From: Mycolicibacterium septicum DSM 44393
GTDB taxonomy: Bacteria > Actinomycetota > Actinomycetes > Mycobacteriales > Mycobacteriaceae
Length of the DNA: 46,551 nt
Assembly (NCBI RefSeq): GCF_000455325.1
Contig: NZ_HG322951.1
Location: forward strand, 3,115,183-3,161,733
Reading direction: 5' to 3'
Shown here: positions 7,542-16,484 of the stretch, one piece after another
How the letters are laid out: each line of letters begins with the position of its first letter
How positions within the stretch are numbered: the first letter of the stretch is position 1
Program-made: the position numbers and the translations under genes
The notes under the pieces: generated by a model
What the model was told of the DNA's origin: nothing
The model's input: the letters and a program-made list of their open reading frames with translations, nothing else
The model's database searches: none

Positions 7542-8714
7542 GTGCGCGTAGCTGTGGTCGCCGGACCCGATCCCGGACATGCCTTCCCGGCCCTGGCGTT
7601 GTGCCTGAAGTTCCTGGCCGCGGGTGATGTCCCGACGCTGCTGACCGGGGTGGAGTGGCTCGATACCGCGCGGGCGGCCGGCATCGACGCCGTCGAACTC
7701 GTCGGCCTCGATCCGACCGATGTCGACGACGACGCCGATGCCGGGGCCAAGATCCACCAGCGTGCCGGGCGGATGGCGCAGCTCAACGTGCCCGTCCTGA
7801 GTGAATTGCGGCCGGATCTCGTGGTCTCCGACGTGATCACCGCCTGTGGCGGCCTGGCCGCCGAGCTGCTCGGGTTGCCGTGGGTCGAGCTCAGCCCACA
7901 TCCGCTGTATCTGCCGTCGAAGGGGTTGCCGCCGTTGGGCAGCGGGCTGGCCCCCGGTGTCGGCCTGCGCGGACGGCTGCGCGACACCGTCATGCGGGCG
8001 CTGACCGCGAGGTCGGTGCGGGCCGGCACGGCCGAACGGGCCGCCGTACGGGTGGACATCGGCCTGCCGGCGCAGGACCCCGGCCCGTTGCGACGGTTGA
8101 TCGCCACCCTGCCGGCGTTGGAGGTGCCCCGCCCGGATTGGCCCGCCGAGGCGGTGGTGGTGGGTCCGCTGCATTTCGAGCCGACCGACGCGGTGCTGAC
8201 CGTGCCGCCGGGTTCGGGGCCGGTCGTGATGGTGGCGCCGTCCACCGCGACCACCGGGACGCAGGGGATGGCCGAACTGGTCCTGGAGTCGCTGCGCCCG
8301 GGCGAGACGCTGCCCGAGGGCGCCCGCGTGGTGGTATCGCGACTGGGCGGAGCCGATGTCGAGGTACCACCGTGGGCGGCCGTGGGGCTCGGCCGCCAGG
8401 ACGAACTGTTGTCGCACGCCGATCTGGTGATCTGCGGCGGTGGACACGGCCTGGTGTCCAAGGCGTTGCTGGCCGGCGTGCCGATGGTGGTGGTCCCGGG
8501 CGGCGGTGACCAGTGGGAGATCGCCAATCGTGTTGTGCGCCAAGGTAGTGCGGAGCTGGTGCGGCCGTTGTCCGGAGAGGCGCTGACCGCTGCGGTCGGC
8601 ACCGTGCTCGGGTCTTCGTCCTACCGTGCGGCCGCGCAGCGCGCCGGCGCCTCGCTCGCCGAGGTGGCAGATCCGGTACGGGTGTGCCATGACGCACTCG
8701 CCGGCACTCGGTAG
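7542..8714 (+). CDS. GT1-type glycosyltransferase (MGT/UGT fold), Rv2739c-like
   Basis: A 390-residue protein with an N-terminal Rossmann half beginning MRVAVVAGPDPGHAFPALAL, as in macrolide and sterol glycosyltransferases. The nucleotide-sugar half carries the UGT-like motif: CGGGHGLVSKALLAGVPMVV, then PGGGDQWEIANRVV. GTG 7542 is used. It corresponds to the alanine-rich transferase Rv2739c. Donor and acceptor cannot be read from the sequence. The next gene starts 9 nt after the stop. Confidence 0.82.
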   Translation: MRVAVVAGPDPGHAFPALALCLKFLAAGDVPTLLTGVEWLDTARAAGIDAVELVGLDPTDVDDDADAGAKIHQRAGRMAQLNVPVLSELRPDLVVSDVITACGGLAAELLGLPWVELSPHPLYLPSKGLPPLGSGLAPGVGLRGRLRDTVMRALTARSVRAGTAERAAVRVDIGLPAQDPGPLRRLIATLPALEVPRPDWPAEAVVVGPLHFEPTDAVLTVPPGSGPVVMVAPSTATTGTQGMAELVLESLRPGETLPEGARVVVSRLGGADVEVPPWAAVGLGRQDELLSHADLVICGGGHGLVSKALLAGVPMVVVPGGGDQWEIANRVVRQGSAELVRPLSGEALTAAVGTVLGSSSYRAAAQRAGASLAEVADPVRVCHDALAGTR

Positions 8715-8717
8715 GTT
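8712..8717 (+). promoter_or_regulatory. -10 element of the DUF3046 gene, leaderless
   Basis: TAGGTT overlaps the TAG stop of the glycosyltransferase gene and ends 6 nt before the GTG at 8724. Confidence 0.45.
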
Positions 8718-8723
8718 GGGCCC

Positions 8724-8918
8724 GTGCGGTTGACCGAATTCAATGAGCTCGTCGAAGGCCAGTTCGGCGCGATGCGGGGCCGTTCTCTGCTCGTCGACCA
8801 CGTGCTCGGTGCTCTCGATGGCCGTACGGCCGCACAGGCCATCGAGGACGGGGTGGAGCCGCGCAGTGTGTGGCGGGCGCTGTGCGCGGACTTCGACGTC
8901 CCGCGCGACCAGTGGTGA
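8724..8918 (+). CDS. DUF3046 family protein, Rv2738c-like
   Basis: A 64-residue protein with the DUF3046 pattern MRLTEFNELVEGQFG followed by VDHVLGALDGRTAAQAIEDG and WRALCADFDVP. The family is restricted to actinobacteria and normally sits immediately before recA. Its function is not established. Here the hydrogenase cluster separates it from recA by about 16 kb. Confidence 0.85.
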   Translation: MRLTEFNELVEGQFGAMRGRSLLVDHVLGALDGRTAAQAIEDGVEPRSVWRALCADFDVPRDQW

Positions 8919-8998
8919 ACGGTCACCGGTGACGATGCGCTGAGCTCACCGGTCGGCCGGGGCTTTTCCCGCCCGTACTTTCGGCGTATACCGGACTT

Positions 8999-9202
8999 AT
9001 GGGTCTCGGTGATCATCCGATGCGGACGCCGCTCTACGGCGTTCTGCTGGTGATCGCAGCGGTGCTGCTGTGTTGGCTGGTGGCGTCGACATTGACCGGA
9101 TGGCAGGCGGCGCTCGGGTATTTCCTGGCCGTCGCCGTCGGCGCATTCGGGTTCGTGTTGACACTGCGGGATCTCGACAACTTTCCGAACTGGCGTCGTT
9201 GA
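8999..9202 (+). CDS. Small two-helix membrane protein, unknown function
   Basis: A 67-residue open frame with two hydrophobic helices, at about residues 12-31 and 34-55, then a charged tail RDLDNFPNWRR. An in-frame ATG at 9020 could be the true start. I see no clear ribosome binding site for either. It is convergent with hypD, whose stop is 10 nt away. I do not recognise a family. Codon use looks normal for the region and the two helices argue for a real gene. Confidence 0.5.
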   Translation: MGLGDHPMRTPLYGVLLVIAAVLLCWLVASTLTGWQAALGYFLAVAVGAFGFVLTLRDLDNFPNWRR

Positions 9203-9212
9203 TCCCTTATCG

Positions 9213-10337
9213 CTAATGCCGCAGCAACAGCTGTGCGGTTTCGCGATGCAATCTGCCGAAGTTGTAGTAGGCCGCGCAGGCGCCCTCGGGGGACACCATG
9301 CAGGTACCGATCGGGGTTTCCGGTGTGCAGGCCGTCCCGAACACCTTGCACTCCCACGGTTTGATGACGCCTTTGAGCACCTCACCGCACTGGCAGGCCT
9401 TGGGATCGGCCACCCGCACCCCGGGCATCTCGAAGATCAGCTCGGCGTCGTAGCCGGCGTAGTCGGGATGGATCTTGAGCGCGCTCTGCGAGATGAACCC
9501 GAGCCCGCGCCATTCGAAGTGCGGCCGTAGTTCGAAGGTCTCGGCCATCAGTTTCAGTGCCGCGGTGTTGCCTTCCGGCCGGACCACACGGGTGTACTGG
9601 TTTTCCACCTCGCAGCGGCCGTCGCGGATCTGGCGCAGGAGCATGTGCACCGAGGCCAGGATGTCGAGCGGTTCGAAGCCCGCCACCACGATCGGCTTGT
9701 GGTAGACGGCGGGGACGAAGCGGTAGGGGCGCAGACCCACCACGGTCGAGACGTGACCGGGCCCCAGGAATCCCGAAAGTCGCAGGTCGGGTGACTCCAG
9801 AATGGCTTTGATCGGCGGGACGATCGTGACGTGGTTGCAGAACACGCTGAAGTTGTCGACGCCGAGTGCGCGGGCGCGCACCAGCGTGACGGCGGTGGAC
9901 GGTGCGGTCGTCTCGAACCCGACCGCGAAGAACACCACATGGCGTTCGGGGTTGTCACGGGCGATCTTGAGCGCGTCCAGCGGTGAGTAGACGAACCGGA
10001 TGTCGGCCCCGCGGGCCTTGGCCTCGATGAGATTGCCGTTGGATCCGGGCACCCGCATCATGTCGCCGAACGTGGTGAAGATGACGCCGGGCTGTTCGGC
10101 CAGCCACATCGCGTCGTCCACCCGGCCCATGGGGATCACGCACACCGGGCATCCGGGCCCGTGCACCAGTTCGATCGATTCCGGGAGCAGATGCTCGATA
10201 CCGTGCCGGTAGATGGTGTGGGTGTGGCCGCCGCAGACCTCCATGAACTTGAACTCGTCGCCGGCGGCGAGTTCGGTGATGGCTTTCACCAGGGCACGGG
10301 CGGCCGCCGGGTCCCGGAATTCGTCGACGAACTTCAT
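9213..10337 (-). CDS. hypD: Hydrogenase maturation factor HypD
   Basis: A 374-residue [4Fe-4S] scaffold protein on which, with HypC, the Fe(CN)2CO unit of [NiFe]-hydrogenase is built. The conserved motifs are intact: MEVCGGHTH with Cys35, and GPGCPVCVIP with Cys63 and Cys66. The C-terminal cluster cysteines appear in CQCGEVLKG, WECKVFGTAC and GTCMVSPEGAC. It is the last gene of the hydrogenase operon and follows hypC after a short gap. Confidence 0.97.
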   Translation of the reverse strand: MKFVDEFRDPAAARALVKAITELAAGDEFKFMEVCGGHTHTIYRHGIEHLLPESIELVHGPGCPVCVIPMGRVDDAMWLAEQPGVIFTTFGDMMRVPGSNGNLIEAKARGADIRFVYSPLDALKIARDNPERHVVFFAVGFETTAPSTAVTLVRARALGVDNFSVFCNHVTIVPPIKAILESPDLRLSGFLGPGHVSTVVGLRPYRFVPAVYHKPIVVAGFEPLDILASVHMLLRQIRDGRCEVENQYTRVVRPEGNTAALKLMAETFELRPHFEWRGLGFISQSALKIHPDYAGYDAELIFEMPGVRVADPKACQCGEVLKGVIKPWECKVFGTACTPETPIGTCMVSPEGACAAYYNFGRLHRETAQLLLRH

Positions 10338-10354
10338 GCGGACACCTCTTTGCG

Positions 10355-10627
10355 TCAGGCGATTTCGGAGGAATTGAAAGCGTCGATCTCCGTCGTGTAG
10401 TCGGCGCCCATTTTCTGGACCTGATCGAGCGTCAGCGTCGCCTCACGCTCGTCGATCTTGGCCATCGCGAACCCGACGTGCACCAGTACCCAGTCACCGA
10501 CCCGCAGGTTGTCGTCGGCGAGCAGGCGCACGCTGATGACCCGGCGTACCCCGTTGACATCGACCTTGGCGAGGTGGGCCTCGGCGTCGACGATGTCGAC
10601 GACCTGGCCGGGAATGCCCAGACACAT
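10355..10627 (-). CDS. hypC: Hydrogenase assembly chaperone HypC (copy 1)
   Basis: A 90-residue HypC/HupF protein. It begins MCLGIPGQVV, and Cys2 is the essential residue that contacts HypD and the large-subunit precursor. The OB-fold core runs to about residue 60 (VGDWVLVHVGFAMAKID). Placed between hypE and hypD. A second HypC lies beside hypF, and a third HypC-like domain is fused to a SIS protein at 12421-13182. Confidence 0.95.
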   Translation of the reverse strand: MCLGIPGQVVDIVDAEAHLAKVDVNGVRRVISVRLLADDNLRVGDWVLVHVGFAMAKIDEREATLTLDQVQKMGADYTTEIDAFNSSEIA

Positions 10628-10644
10628 GGGACTGCTCCTTTCAC

Positions 10645-11745
10645 CTAGCAGATCCGGGGGAGCGGATCGCCCACGAGCATGTCGACGATCCGGCTGCCGC
10701 CGAAAGCGGTACGCAGCGCGACGATCCCGGGCGGCTCGGCGACGATCTCGCCGACCACCGTGGCCCGGGCACCCTGTGGATGCCCGCGCAGCGCGGTGAC
10801 CGCGGCGTCGGCCTCGTCGGCCGGGACGATCGCGAGGAATTTTCCTTCGTTCGCGACGTAGAGGGGGTCGATGCCCAGTAGGTCACAGGCACCCGCGACC
10901 TGCGGCTCGATGGGAATGCGGTCCTCGTCGAGGATCACCGCGAACGGTGAGTTCTTGGCCAGCTCGTTGCACACCGTGCCCACACCTCCGCGGGTGGCGT
11001 CACGCATCCACCGGGTGGATGGTGCGGCGGCCAGCAGGATCTCGACGAGTTCGTGCACAGGTGCGGTGTCAGAGGCGATGTCAGCGTCGATGGCCAGGTC
11101 ACCGCGGGCCAGCATGACGGCCATTCCGTGGTCGCCGATCGTGCCCGAGAGCAGGACCCGGTCCCCGGAGCGGACGTGATCCCGCGACAACCGTCTGCCC
11201 GCCGGCACGATTCCGACCCCGGCGGTGCAGATGTACATGCCGTCCGCGGCGCCCTTACCGACGACTTTCGTATCGCCCGTGACGATCTGGACTCCGGCCC
11301 GCGCGGCGGCCTCGCTCATGTCGGCGACGATCTCGCGCAGCTCTGCGATGGCGAAGCCCTCCTCGATGACGAAGCCTGCCGAGAGCCATTGCGGGCGGGC
11401 GCCCGAGACCGCCAGGTCGTTGATGGTTCCGTGCACCGCGACGTGCCCGATCGAACCACCCGGGAAGCGATGGGGCGCAACCACATACGAATCAGTGGAG
11501 AACGCCAGCGTGTCACCGGACGGCGTCCGCAGCAGTGCGGCGTCCCCGAGCTGTTCAAGCTCGGGGTTGCGGAACGCCTCGACGAAGACCGCATCGACCA
11601 GCGCTGCCGACGATTTCCCGCCGGCGCCGTGCGCCAGGGTGACGACCTCGTCGATCAGGCGCGGGCGCCGCTGCCGGAACTTCTCGATTCGCTCCAGCAC
11701 GCGGTCCTCGCGTTGGGCTGCGGTCGAGGCGGCGACGGTGCTCAT
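10645..11745 (-). CDS. hypE: Hydrogenase maturation factor HypE (carbamoyl dehydratase)
   Basis: A 366-residue PurM-like protein that dehydrates the thiocarbamate on its C-terminal Cys to thiocyanate for the cyanide ligands. The protein ends PRIC, giving the required terminal cysteine. The N-terminal glycine-rich segment LAHGAGGKSS and the central TGDTKVVGKG block are typical. ATG 11745 overlaps the upstream stop as ATGA; a longer in-frame start at 11787 lies inside the neighbouring gene and is less likely. Confidence 0.96.
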   Translation of the reverse strand: MSTVAASTAAQREDRVLERIEKFRQRRPRLIDEVVTLAHGAGGKSSAALVDAVFVEAFRNPELEQLGDAALLRTPSGDTLAFSTDSYVVAPHRFPGGSIGHVAVHGTINDLAVSGARPQWLSAGFVIEEGFAIAELREIVADMSEAAARAGVQIVTGDTKVVGKGAADGMYICTAGVGIVPAGRRLSRDHVRSGDRVLLSGTIGDHGMAVMLARGDLAIDADIASDTAPVHELVEILLAAAPSTRWMRDATRGGVGTVCNELAKNSPFAVILDEDRIPIEPQVAGACDLLGIDPLYVANEGKFLAIVPADEADAAVTALRGHPQGARATVVGEIVAEPPGIVALRTAFGGSRIVDMLVGDPLPRIC

Positions 11746-12416
11746 GATGCGTACGCCCGTGCCATCTGGTCCTGCACCACTGTCCACAGCCGGTAACCGA
11801 GCATCGCGTGGCTCTCCTGGATGCGGTGAATGCTCTGGCTGTGCACCGTGAAACAGAAGTCGAGATCCCCGGACTCCCCGGCCACGATCGCCATCCGACC
11901 GCCGTCGTGCCCGGAGAATCCGATGGTCAGCACGCCGCGCAACTTGGCCTCGTCGATGGCCGTCATGAGGTCTTCGGAGTTACCCGACGTGGACAGGGCG
12001 ATGGCGATGTCGCGATCGCGGGCGTGCGCGATGATCTGGCGTTTGAAGATCAGGTCGAAACCCACGTCGTTGCCCAGCGCGGTGACCACCGCCTCGTCGG
12101 CGGCGAGTGACCAGGCCGCCACCGGTCTTCCCCTCGCGGGCCGGCTGAACAGGGAGGCCAGGGTGGCCGCGTCGGTGGAGCTGCCACCGTTTCCCAGGGT
12201 GTACAGGCGGCCCCCGCGCAAGAAGCGGTCGGCCATGGCGGCCCCGGCCGCGTTCAGGCCTTCGGTGTACTCCTGTAGTGATTCCTGTTGCAGCCGTGCG
12301 CTTTCTGCGGCCTTGCCGCGTGCCGAGGCCGCCAGGTCGTCGAGCAGCGCTCGGACGTCGGTCTCTTCGGATTCGATGAACGGGTAGAGGAAGCCGGTGC
12401 TCTCGGTGTCGGTCAT
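11742..12416 (-). CDS. SIS-domain phosphosugar isomerase-like protein (GmhA-like)
   Basis: A 224-residue SIS protein. The phosphosugar-binding motifs are present: YTLGNGGSSTDAATLASLF (about residues 72-90) and LSTSGNSEDLMTAI (about 141-154). This resembles sedoheptulose-7-phosphate isomerase GmhA, yet no heptose pathway is visible nearby and mycobacteria lack LPS. It is tightly packed between the SIS-HypC fusion gene and hypE, so a role in hydrogenase assembly or regulation is inferred from context alone. Confidence 0.8.
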   Translation of the reverse strand: MTDTESTGFLYPFIESEETDVRALLDDLAASARGKAAESARLQQESLQEYTEGLNAAGAAMADRFLRGGRLYTLGNGGSSTDAATLASLFSRPARGRPVAAWSLAADEAVVTALGNDVGFDLIFKRQIIAHARDRDIAIALSTSGNSEDLMTAIDEAKLRGVLTIGFSGHDGGRMAIVAGESGDLDFCFTVHSQSIHRIQESHAMLGYRLWTVVQDQMARAYAS

Positions 12417-12420
12417 GACT

Positions 12421-13182
12421 TCACCTGCCTTCCGGCGTCAGCGCGATCGCCGTTCCCGCGTGGATCAGGATCAGGTCGTTGACGGCGACCTGTTCGAGCA
12501 TGGCGCTGTCGACCCATTCCTCTCCGGCAGCGCTGCGGACCAGTGCCCGCCCACCCGCTTCGGTAGGGGCGATCACGACCTCGGCCAGCCGGCCTTCGTC
12601 ACCGCACGTGACGCAGGCCGGCCCGGTGTCTTCGGGTGCGGTCGTCAACAGGCCGGGATGTTCGAAGCACACATGGGTGAGCTCCCACAACAGGTGGTAG
12701 ATCAGGACGAACCGGCCGGTGGCGGGAACCATCGGGTCATCGGAGTCGACCCACAGGACGTGGTGGGCGGCACCGGCGGCCGGGCGTGGGCCGCAGCCGA
12801 TCCACACTGTCGTGACACCCCATGCGGCGGCCCGCCGCATGGCATCGACCGCCGCCGGCTGGTCGGCCGAGGCCACCGCCAGGAGCAGATCTCCGGGCTG
12901 ACTGGCGACCCTGGCCTGGGCCACCGGATCGGGCTCGACCAGCGCGACCGAGGGCAGCGCGCGCTTGCCGACGATGACCGGGTGGACGAACTCGACGGCC
13001 ACATGATGGGCGTGGGGTTCCCATTGGGGCGCAATGACCCAGAGCGTGGCGCCGTCGTGGAACTTTCGGGCCACATCCAGTGCTGCCGCGGCCAGATCGG
13101 CGGCCAGGTCCGTGTCCACGAAAGGCGCACCCGGAGGCCCGGTGACGGGCGGCGTGGTGACGGCCGGTGTCGTGGTACTCAT
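12421..13182 (-). CDS. SIS-like protein fused to a C-terminal HypC/HupF-like domain
   Basis: A 253-residue protein in two parts. Residues about 25-178 follow the GmhA/SIS pattern in divergent form: HHVAVEFVHPVIVGKRALPS, then GDLLLAVASADQPAAVDAMR. The usual Ser/Thr-rich phosphate loops are degraded, suggesting loss of isomerase activity. Residues about 188-253 are a HypC/HupF-like beta domain beginning CVTCGDEGRLAEVV and ending NDLILIHAGTAIAL. In place of the N-terminal Met-Cys of HypC it has an internal Cys190-x2-Cys193. The gene starts 3 nt before the DUF6390 stop. Function is unknown; a scaffold for the HypC/D/E complex is one guess. Confidence 0.7.
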   Translation of the reverse strand: MSTTTPAVTTPPVTGPPGAPFVDTDLAADLAAAALDVARKFHDGATLWVIAPQWEPHAHHVAVEFVHPVIVGKRALPSVALVEPDPVAQARVASQPGDLLLAVASADQPAAVDAMRRAAAWGVTTVWIGCGPRPAAGAAHHVLWVDSDDPMVPATGRFVLIYHLLWELTHVCFEHPGLLTTAPEDTGPACVTCGDEGRLAEVVIAPTEAGGRALVRSAAGEEWVDSAMLEQVAVNDLILIHAGTAIALTPEGR

Positions 13183-13928
13183 GGTCGACCTCCTGTGTTG
13201 ATCAGGTCGAGGGTGGCGCGGGTGGCGTCGGCCAGGGCTGTGGCCTCACCGGGCGTCAGCGTGTCGCACACCCAATCCCAGTGCGCGGACACGGTGTCAC
13301 CCGGTGCGGGCATGTTCGTCAGGGACTTTCCGTCCCGGCTCCACCGGACCCGTTCGGTGACGGGCGCACCGATCGTGAGGCGACGGTCGTCCAGCACCAG
13401 TGGGCAGGACTCGACGACGACATGCTCATTCTCGACTGCTGTGACTGTGCCCCAACGGATCCGGCAGTTCTGTAGAACGTGAAGGGCGGTGCCCGGATCC
13501 CGGTCCAGGAACCGGATCCACGGGTATACGACGAACACGTGGAAGCTGTGGTGGGCCAGTACCGCGCCGGCGGTTGTCCCGGCAGCGGACACGGTGTCGA
13601 GCCCTCCGGTCACCTGACCCTGGAACGCCGCGCGCAGCTGGGCCAGCAGGATGCCTGGATCCACCCGGTCCAGGAGCGGTCCGCCGACCCAATAGCCCCG
13701 AACCACCTCGGCGTCCAGCGGATCGGCGCCGATCGCCTCGGCGATGGAGTGCAGATAGGGCCATGCGCCGTCGAATTCCCTTGCGTGTGACGCAAACTCG
13801 GCCGTGTTGTCCCCGGGCTCGACTGCCGGACCCGTGGGGCCGCAGTACCCGAGTTCGTTGGGCGGGAAGGCATACCGGGCGAACAGCCGGTATCCGGCGG
13901 GCAGTTGCTGTGTCGGCAGTGCGGTCAT
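13179..13928 (-). CDS. DUF6390 family hydrogenase-locus protein
   Basis: A 249-residue soluble protein beginning MTALPTQQLPAGYRLFARYA with the conserved block FPPNELGYCGPTG near the N-terminus. This pattern belongs to a family (DUF6390) that I know from actinobacterial hydrogenase loci. No catalytic motif is obvious apart from several Trp and Cys residues (YCGP, QNCRIRW, ESCP). ATG 13928 lies 4 nt after the hypF stop; a start at 13943 would overlap hypF. The tail overlaps the next start by 4 nt. Function unknown. Confidence 0.65.
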   Translation of the reverse strand: MTALPTQQLPAGYRLFARYAFPPNELGYCGPTGPAVEPGDNTAEFASHAREFDGAWPYLHSIAEAIGADPLDAEVVRGYWVGGPLLDRVDPGILLAQLRAAFQGQVTGGLDTVSAAGTTAGAVLAHHSFHVFVVYPWIRFLDRDPGTALHVLQNCRIRWGTVTAVENEHVVVESCPLVLDDRRLTIGAPVTERVRWSRDGKSLTNMPAPGDTVSAHWDWVCDTLTPGEATALADATRATLDLINTGGRP

Positions 13929-13932
13929 GGCG

Positions 13933-16230
13933 TCACCCCGCATTCCCGACCAGTAGCTGGCCCAGGGCGATACCGCCGTCGTTCGGCGGCACCCGGCGGT
14001 GGGTGATCACTTCCAGGCCCTGTTGACGCATTCCGGCCAAGGTCAGGCGCAGCAGCAGGAGGTTCTGGAAAACCCCGCCGGACAACGCCACGGGCTGCCC
14101 CGCGCAACCGTTCGCATCCACCAGTGCGAGCGCCAGATCGACGATGAGCCCGGCGACGGCGTGGTGGAACCGGGCACCGATCACTGCCGGCGTCACGCCG
14201 GCGCGCAGGTCGCTGATGATCGCCGCGAGCACGGGCGCCGGGTCGATGGTGACGGGTGATGCGCCGGAGTCCACCTCGAACGCATACCGGCGAGCGCCCT
14301 CCGCTGCGCCGCGTGAGATCCCTTCCAGCTCGATGGCGGCCTGAGCCTCGTAGGCAACGGCCTGTCGCACCCCGGTCAACGCCGACACCGCGTCGAACAA
14401 CCGGCCCATGCTCGACGTCGCGATGCAGCCGGAACCGGTTGCCAGTTGATGCGTCAGGGTCCGGAGTTCGTCGTCGGGACATGCGCGGACCGGCGGCAGA
14501 TCGGGATCCCACGGCAGCCCGGCGGCCCACAGATGGGACAGCGCCATCCGGTAGGGGCGCAGCACGCTGACGTCACCGCCGGCCATCGGGACCTGCGTGA
14601 GATGGGCAACCCGCCGAAAGCCCTTGTAGTCGGCGACCAGCACCTCGCCACCCCACACGGTGCCGTCGGGACCGTATCCGGTTCCGTCGAAGGCGAATCC
14701 GAGCACCTGCTGCGTGCCGTCCAGGCCGTGTTCGGCCATCACCGAGGCGATATGGGCGTGGTGATGCTGGACCGTCCTCACCGGGTGGGGCCCGGCGTTG
14801 CGATGCGCCCAGTTGCTGGACCGGTATCCCGGATGCGCGTCGCAGACCAGGGTTTCGGGTTCGACGCCGGTCAGTGCCTCCAGGTGGTGGACTGCGCGCT
14901 CGAACGCCGACAACGTGGCCAGGCTGTCCATGTCGCCGATGTAGGCGCTCAGCCAGGCGTACCGGTGGTCGGCCACCGCGACGGTGTTCTTGAGGTCGGC
15001 GCCGACCGCCAGGGTCGGCGGCACCGCGACCGGCAGGGCGACCGGCAGCGGCGCGTACCCCCGGGATCTGCGGATGGCCAGCTCGTCGCCGTCGGCGACC
15101 CGGACCACCGAATCGTCGCAGGGGACCAGGATCTCGCGGTCGTGCATCAGCCATCCGTCGGCGATGTGTGACAGCCGGCGCCGCGCGTCGTCATCGGAGA
15201 CGCAGATCGGTTCGCCACTGAGATTGGCCGACGTCATCACCAGGACCCTCGGGCCGGGCGGATCGCCGGGGAGCCCGAACAGCAGGGTGTGCAGTGGCGT
15301 GTAGGCGAGCAGGATGCCCAGGTCGGGGTTGCGAGGTGCCACCGATTGCGCGACCGGTGCACCGGTCGCGCGGGGCAGCAGAACGATCGGCCGCTGCGGT
15401 CCGCGCAGCACCCGGGCCGCGGTGTCGTCGACCTCGGCGATCTGGCGGGCGGTGGGCAGATCGGGAACCATCACCGCGAACGGCTTGTCGCCCCGGCGTT
15501 TACGCCGGCGAAGTTCGGTGACCGTGGCGGCGTTCGCGGCATCGCAGGCGAGGTGGTAGCCGCCGATTCCCTTCACCGCGAGGATCGCTCCGTCGCTCAG
15601 CAGGCGCCTGGCCCGCCGCAGCGCGGCTGCGCCGGTGAGCGCACCGGATTCGTCGTCCCACTGCAGCGTCGGGCCGCAGTTCGGGCAGCACACGGGCTGC
15701 GCGTGGAAGCGGCGGTCGGCCGGATCGGCATACTCACGGGCGCATTCGGCGCACATGGCGAAGCGCGCCATCGTGGTGGCATCGCGGTCATACGGCAGTG
15801 CGGCGATGATGGTGAACCGCGGCCCGCAGTTGGTGCAGTTGATGAAGGCGTGGCGGTACCGGCGGTTGGACGGATCACTTTGCTCGGCAGTGCATTCCGG
15901 GCACATCGCCACGTCTGGAGAGGCCAGGGTGCGGCCGCCGCCGGTCCTGGAGGTATCGGCGATCGTGAATCCGGTGCCGCCGCGGACGGGTATCGGCCGG
16001 ACCTCTGTCGACTCGATCACCGCCAGGACGGGCGGGTCGGTGCGCAGCCGGTGCAGGAACGCTTCGAGATCGCCGGGGGCACCTTCGATCTCGATGACGG
16101 CGCCGGAACTGTTGTTGCGGACGCAGCCGGTCAGCCCGAGCGCGGCCGCCGTGGTGTAGACGAACGGCCGGAAGCCCACGCCCTGGACGACTCCGTGTAC
16201 GCCGATCCGCAGCCGGCGCCGCGCGGTCAC
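13933..16230 (-). CDS. hypF: Carbamoyltransferase HypF
   Basis: A 765-residue enzyme that makes carbamoyl-AMP and passes carbamoyl to HypE. Domains in order: acylphosphatase (VHGVVQGVGFRPFVY, residues 11-25); two zinc-finger units (CPECTAEQ..., CTNCGPRF, CAECAREY, CCPNCGPT); a YrdC-like domain (GAILAVKGIGGYHLACDA); and a Kae1-like domain with VQHHHAHIASVMAEH. GTG 16230 overlaps the hypC stop as GTGA, fits family length and removes a long upstream extension. All catalytic segments look intact. Confidence 0.96.
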   Translation of the reverse strand: MTARRRLRIGVHGVVQGVGFRPFVYTTAAALGLTGCVRNNSSGAVIEIEGAPGDLEAFLHRLRTDPPVLAVIESTEVRPIPVRGGTGFTIADTSRTGGGRTLASPDVAMCPECTAEQSDPSNRRYRHAFINCTNCGPRFTIIAALPYDRDATTMARFAMCAECAREYADPADRRFHAQPVCCPNCGPTLQWDDESGALTGAAALRRARRLLSDGAILAVKGIGGYHLACDAANAATVTELRRRKRRGDKPFAVMVPDLPTARQIAEVDDTAARVLRGPQRPIVLLPRATGAPVAQSVAPRNPDLGILLAYTPLHTLLFGLPGDPPGPRVLVMTSANLSGEPICVSDDDARRRLSHIADGWLMHDREILVPCDDSVVRVADGDELAIRRSRGYAPLPVALPVAVPPTLAVGADLKNTVAVADHRYAWLSAYIGDMDSLATLSAFERAVHHLEALTGVEPETLVCDAHPGYRSSNWAHRNAGPHPVRTVQHHHAHIASVMAEHGLDGTQQVLGFAFDGTGYGPDGTVWGGEVLVADYKGFRRVAHLTQVPMAGGDVSVLRPYRMALSHLWAAGLPWDPDLPPVRACPDDELRTLTHQLATGSGCIATSSMGRLFDAVSALTGVRQAVAYEAQAAIELEGISRGAAEGARRYAFEVDSGASPVTIDPAPVLAAIISDLRAGVTPAVIGARFHHAVAGLIVDLALALVDANGCAGQPVALSGGVFQNLLLLRLTLAGMRQQGLEVITHRRVPPNDGGIALGQLLVGNAG

Positions 16231-16481
16231 GGTGGCACCTCGGTGGTGCGGCCGCGCCCCAGCAGTTCCAGGCCCTGCATCGCTGCCTCGGCGCCGGCGT
16301 GGTCGGTCTTCTCGACCGCGAAACCCATGTGGATGATCACCCAGTCGCCGGGCGAGAACGTCTCGTCGGGCAGCATGCCGATGTTGACCTTGCGGTGCTC
16401 GCCCGCGACGTCGACGAGAGCGAGTTGGTCGCCGTATCCCGGGAGCATCCGGACCACCTGGCCGGGGATTCCGAGGCACAT
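16227..16481 (-). CDS. hypC: Hydrogenase assembly chaperone HypC (copy 2)
   Basis: An 84-residue HypC/HupF protein beginning MCLGIPGQVVRML, with the essential Cys2. The OB-fold core includes GDWVIIHMGFAVEK. It is clearly distinct from copy 1 at 10355-10627, so the two may serve different partners or steps. It lies 3 nt after the protease stop and overlaps the hypF start. Confidence 0.95.
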   Translation of the reverse strand: MCLGIPGQVVRMLPGYGDQLALVDVAGEHRKVNIGMLPDETFSPGDWVIIHMGFAVEKTDHAGAEAAMQGLELLGRGRTTEVPP

Positions 16482-16484
16482 GAC

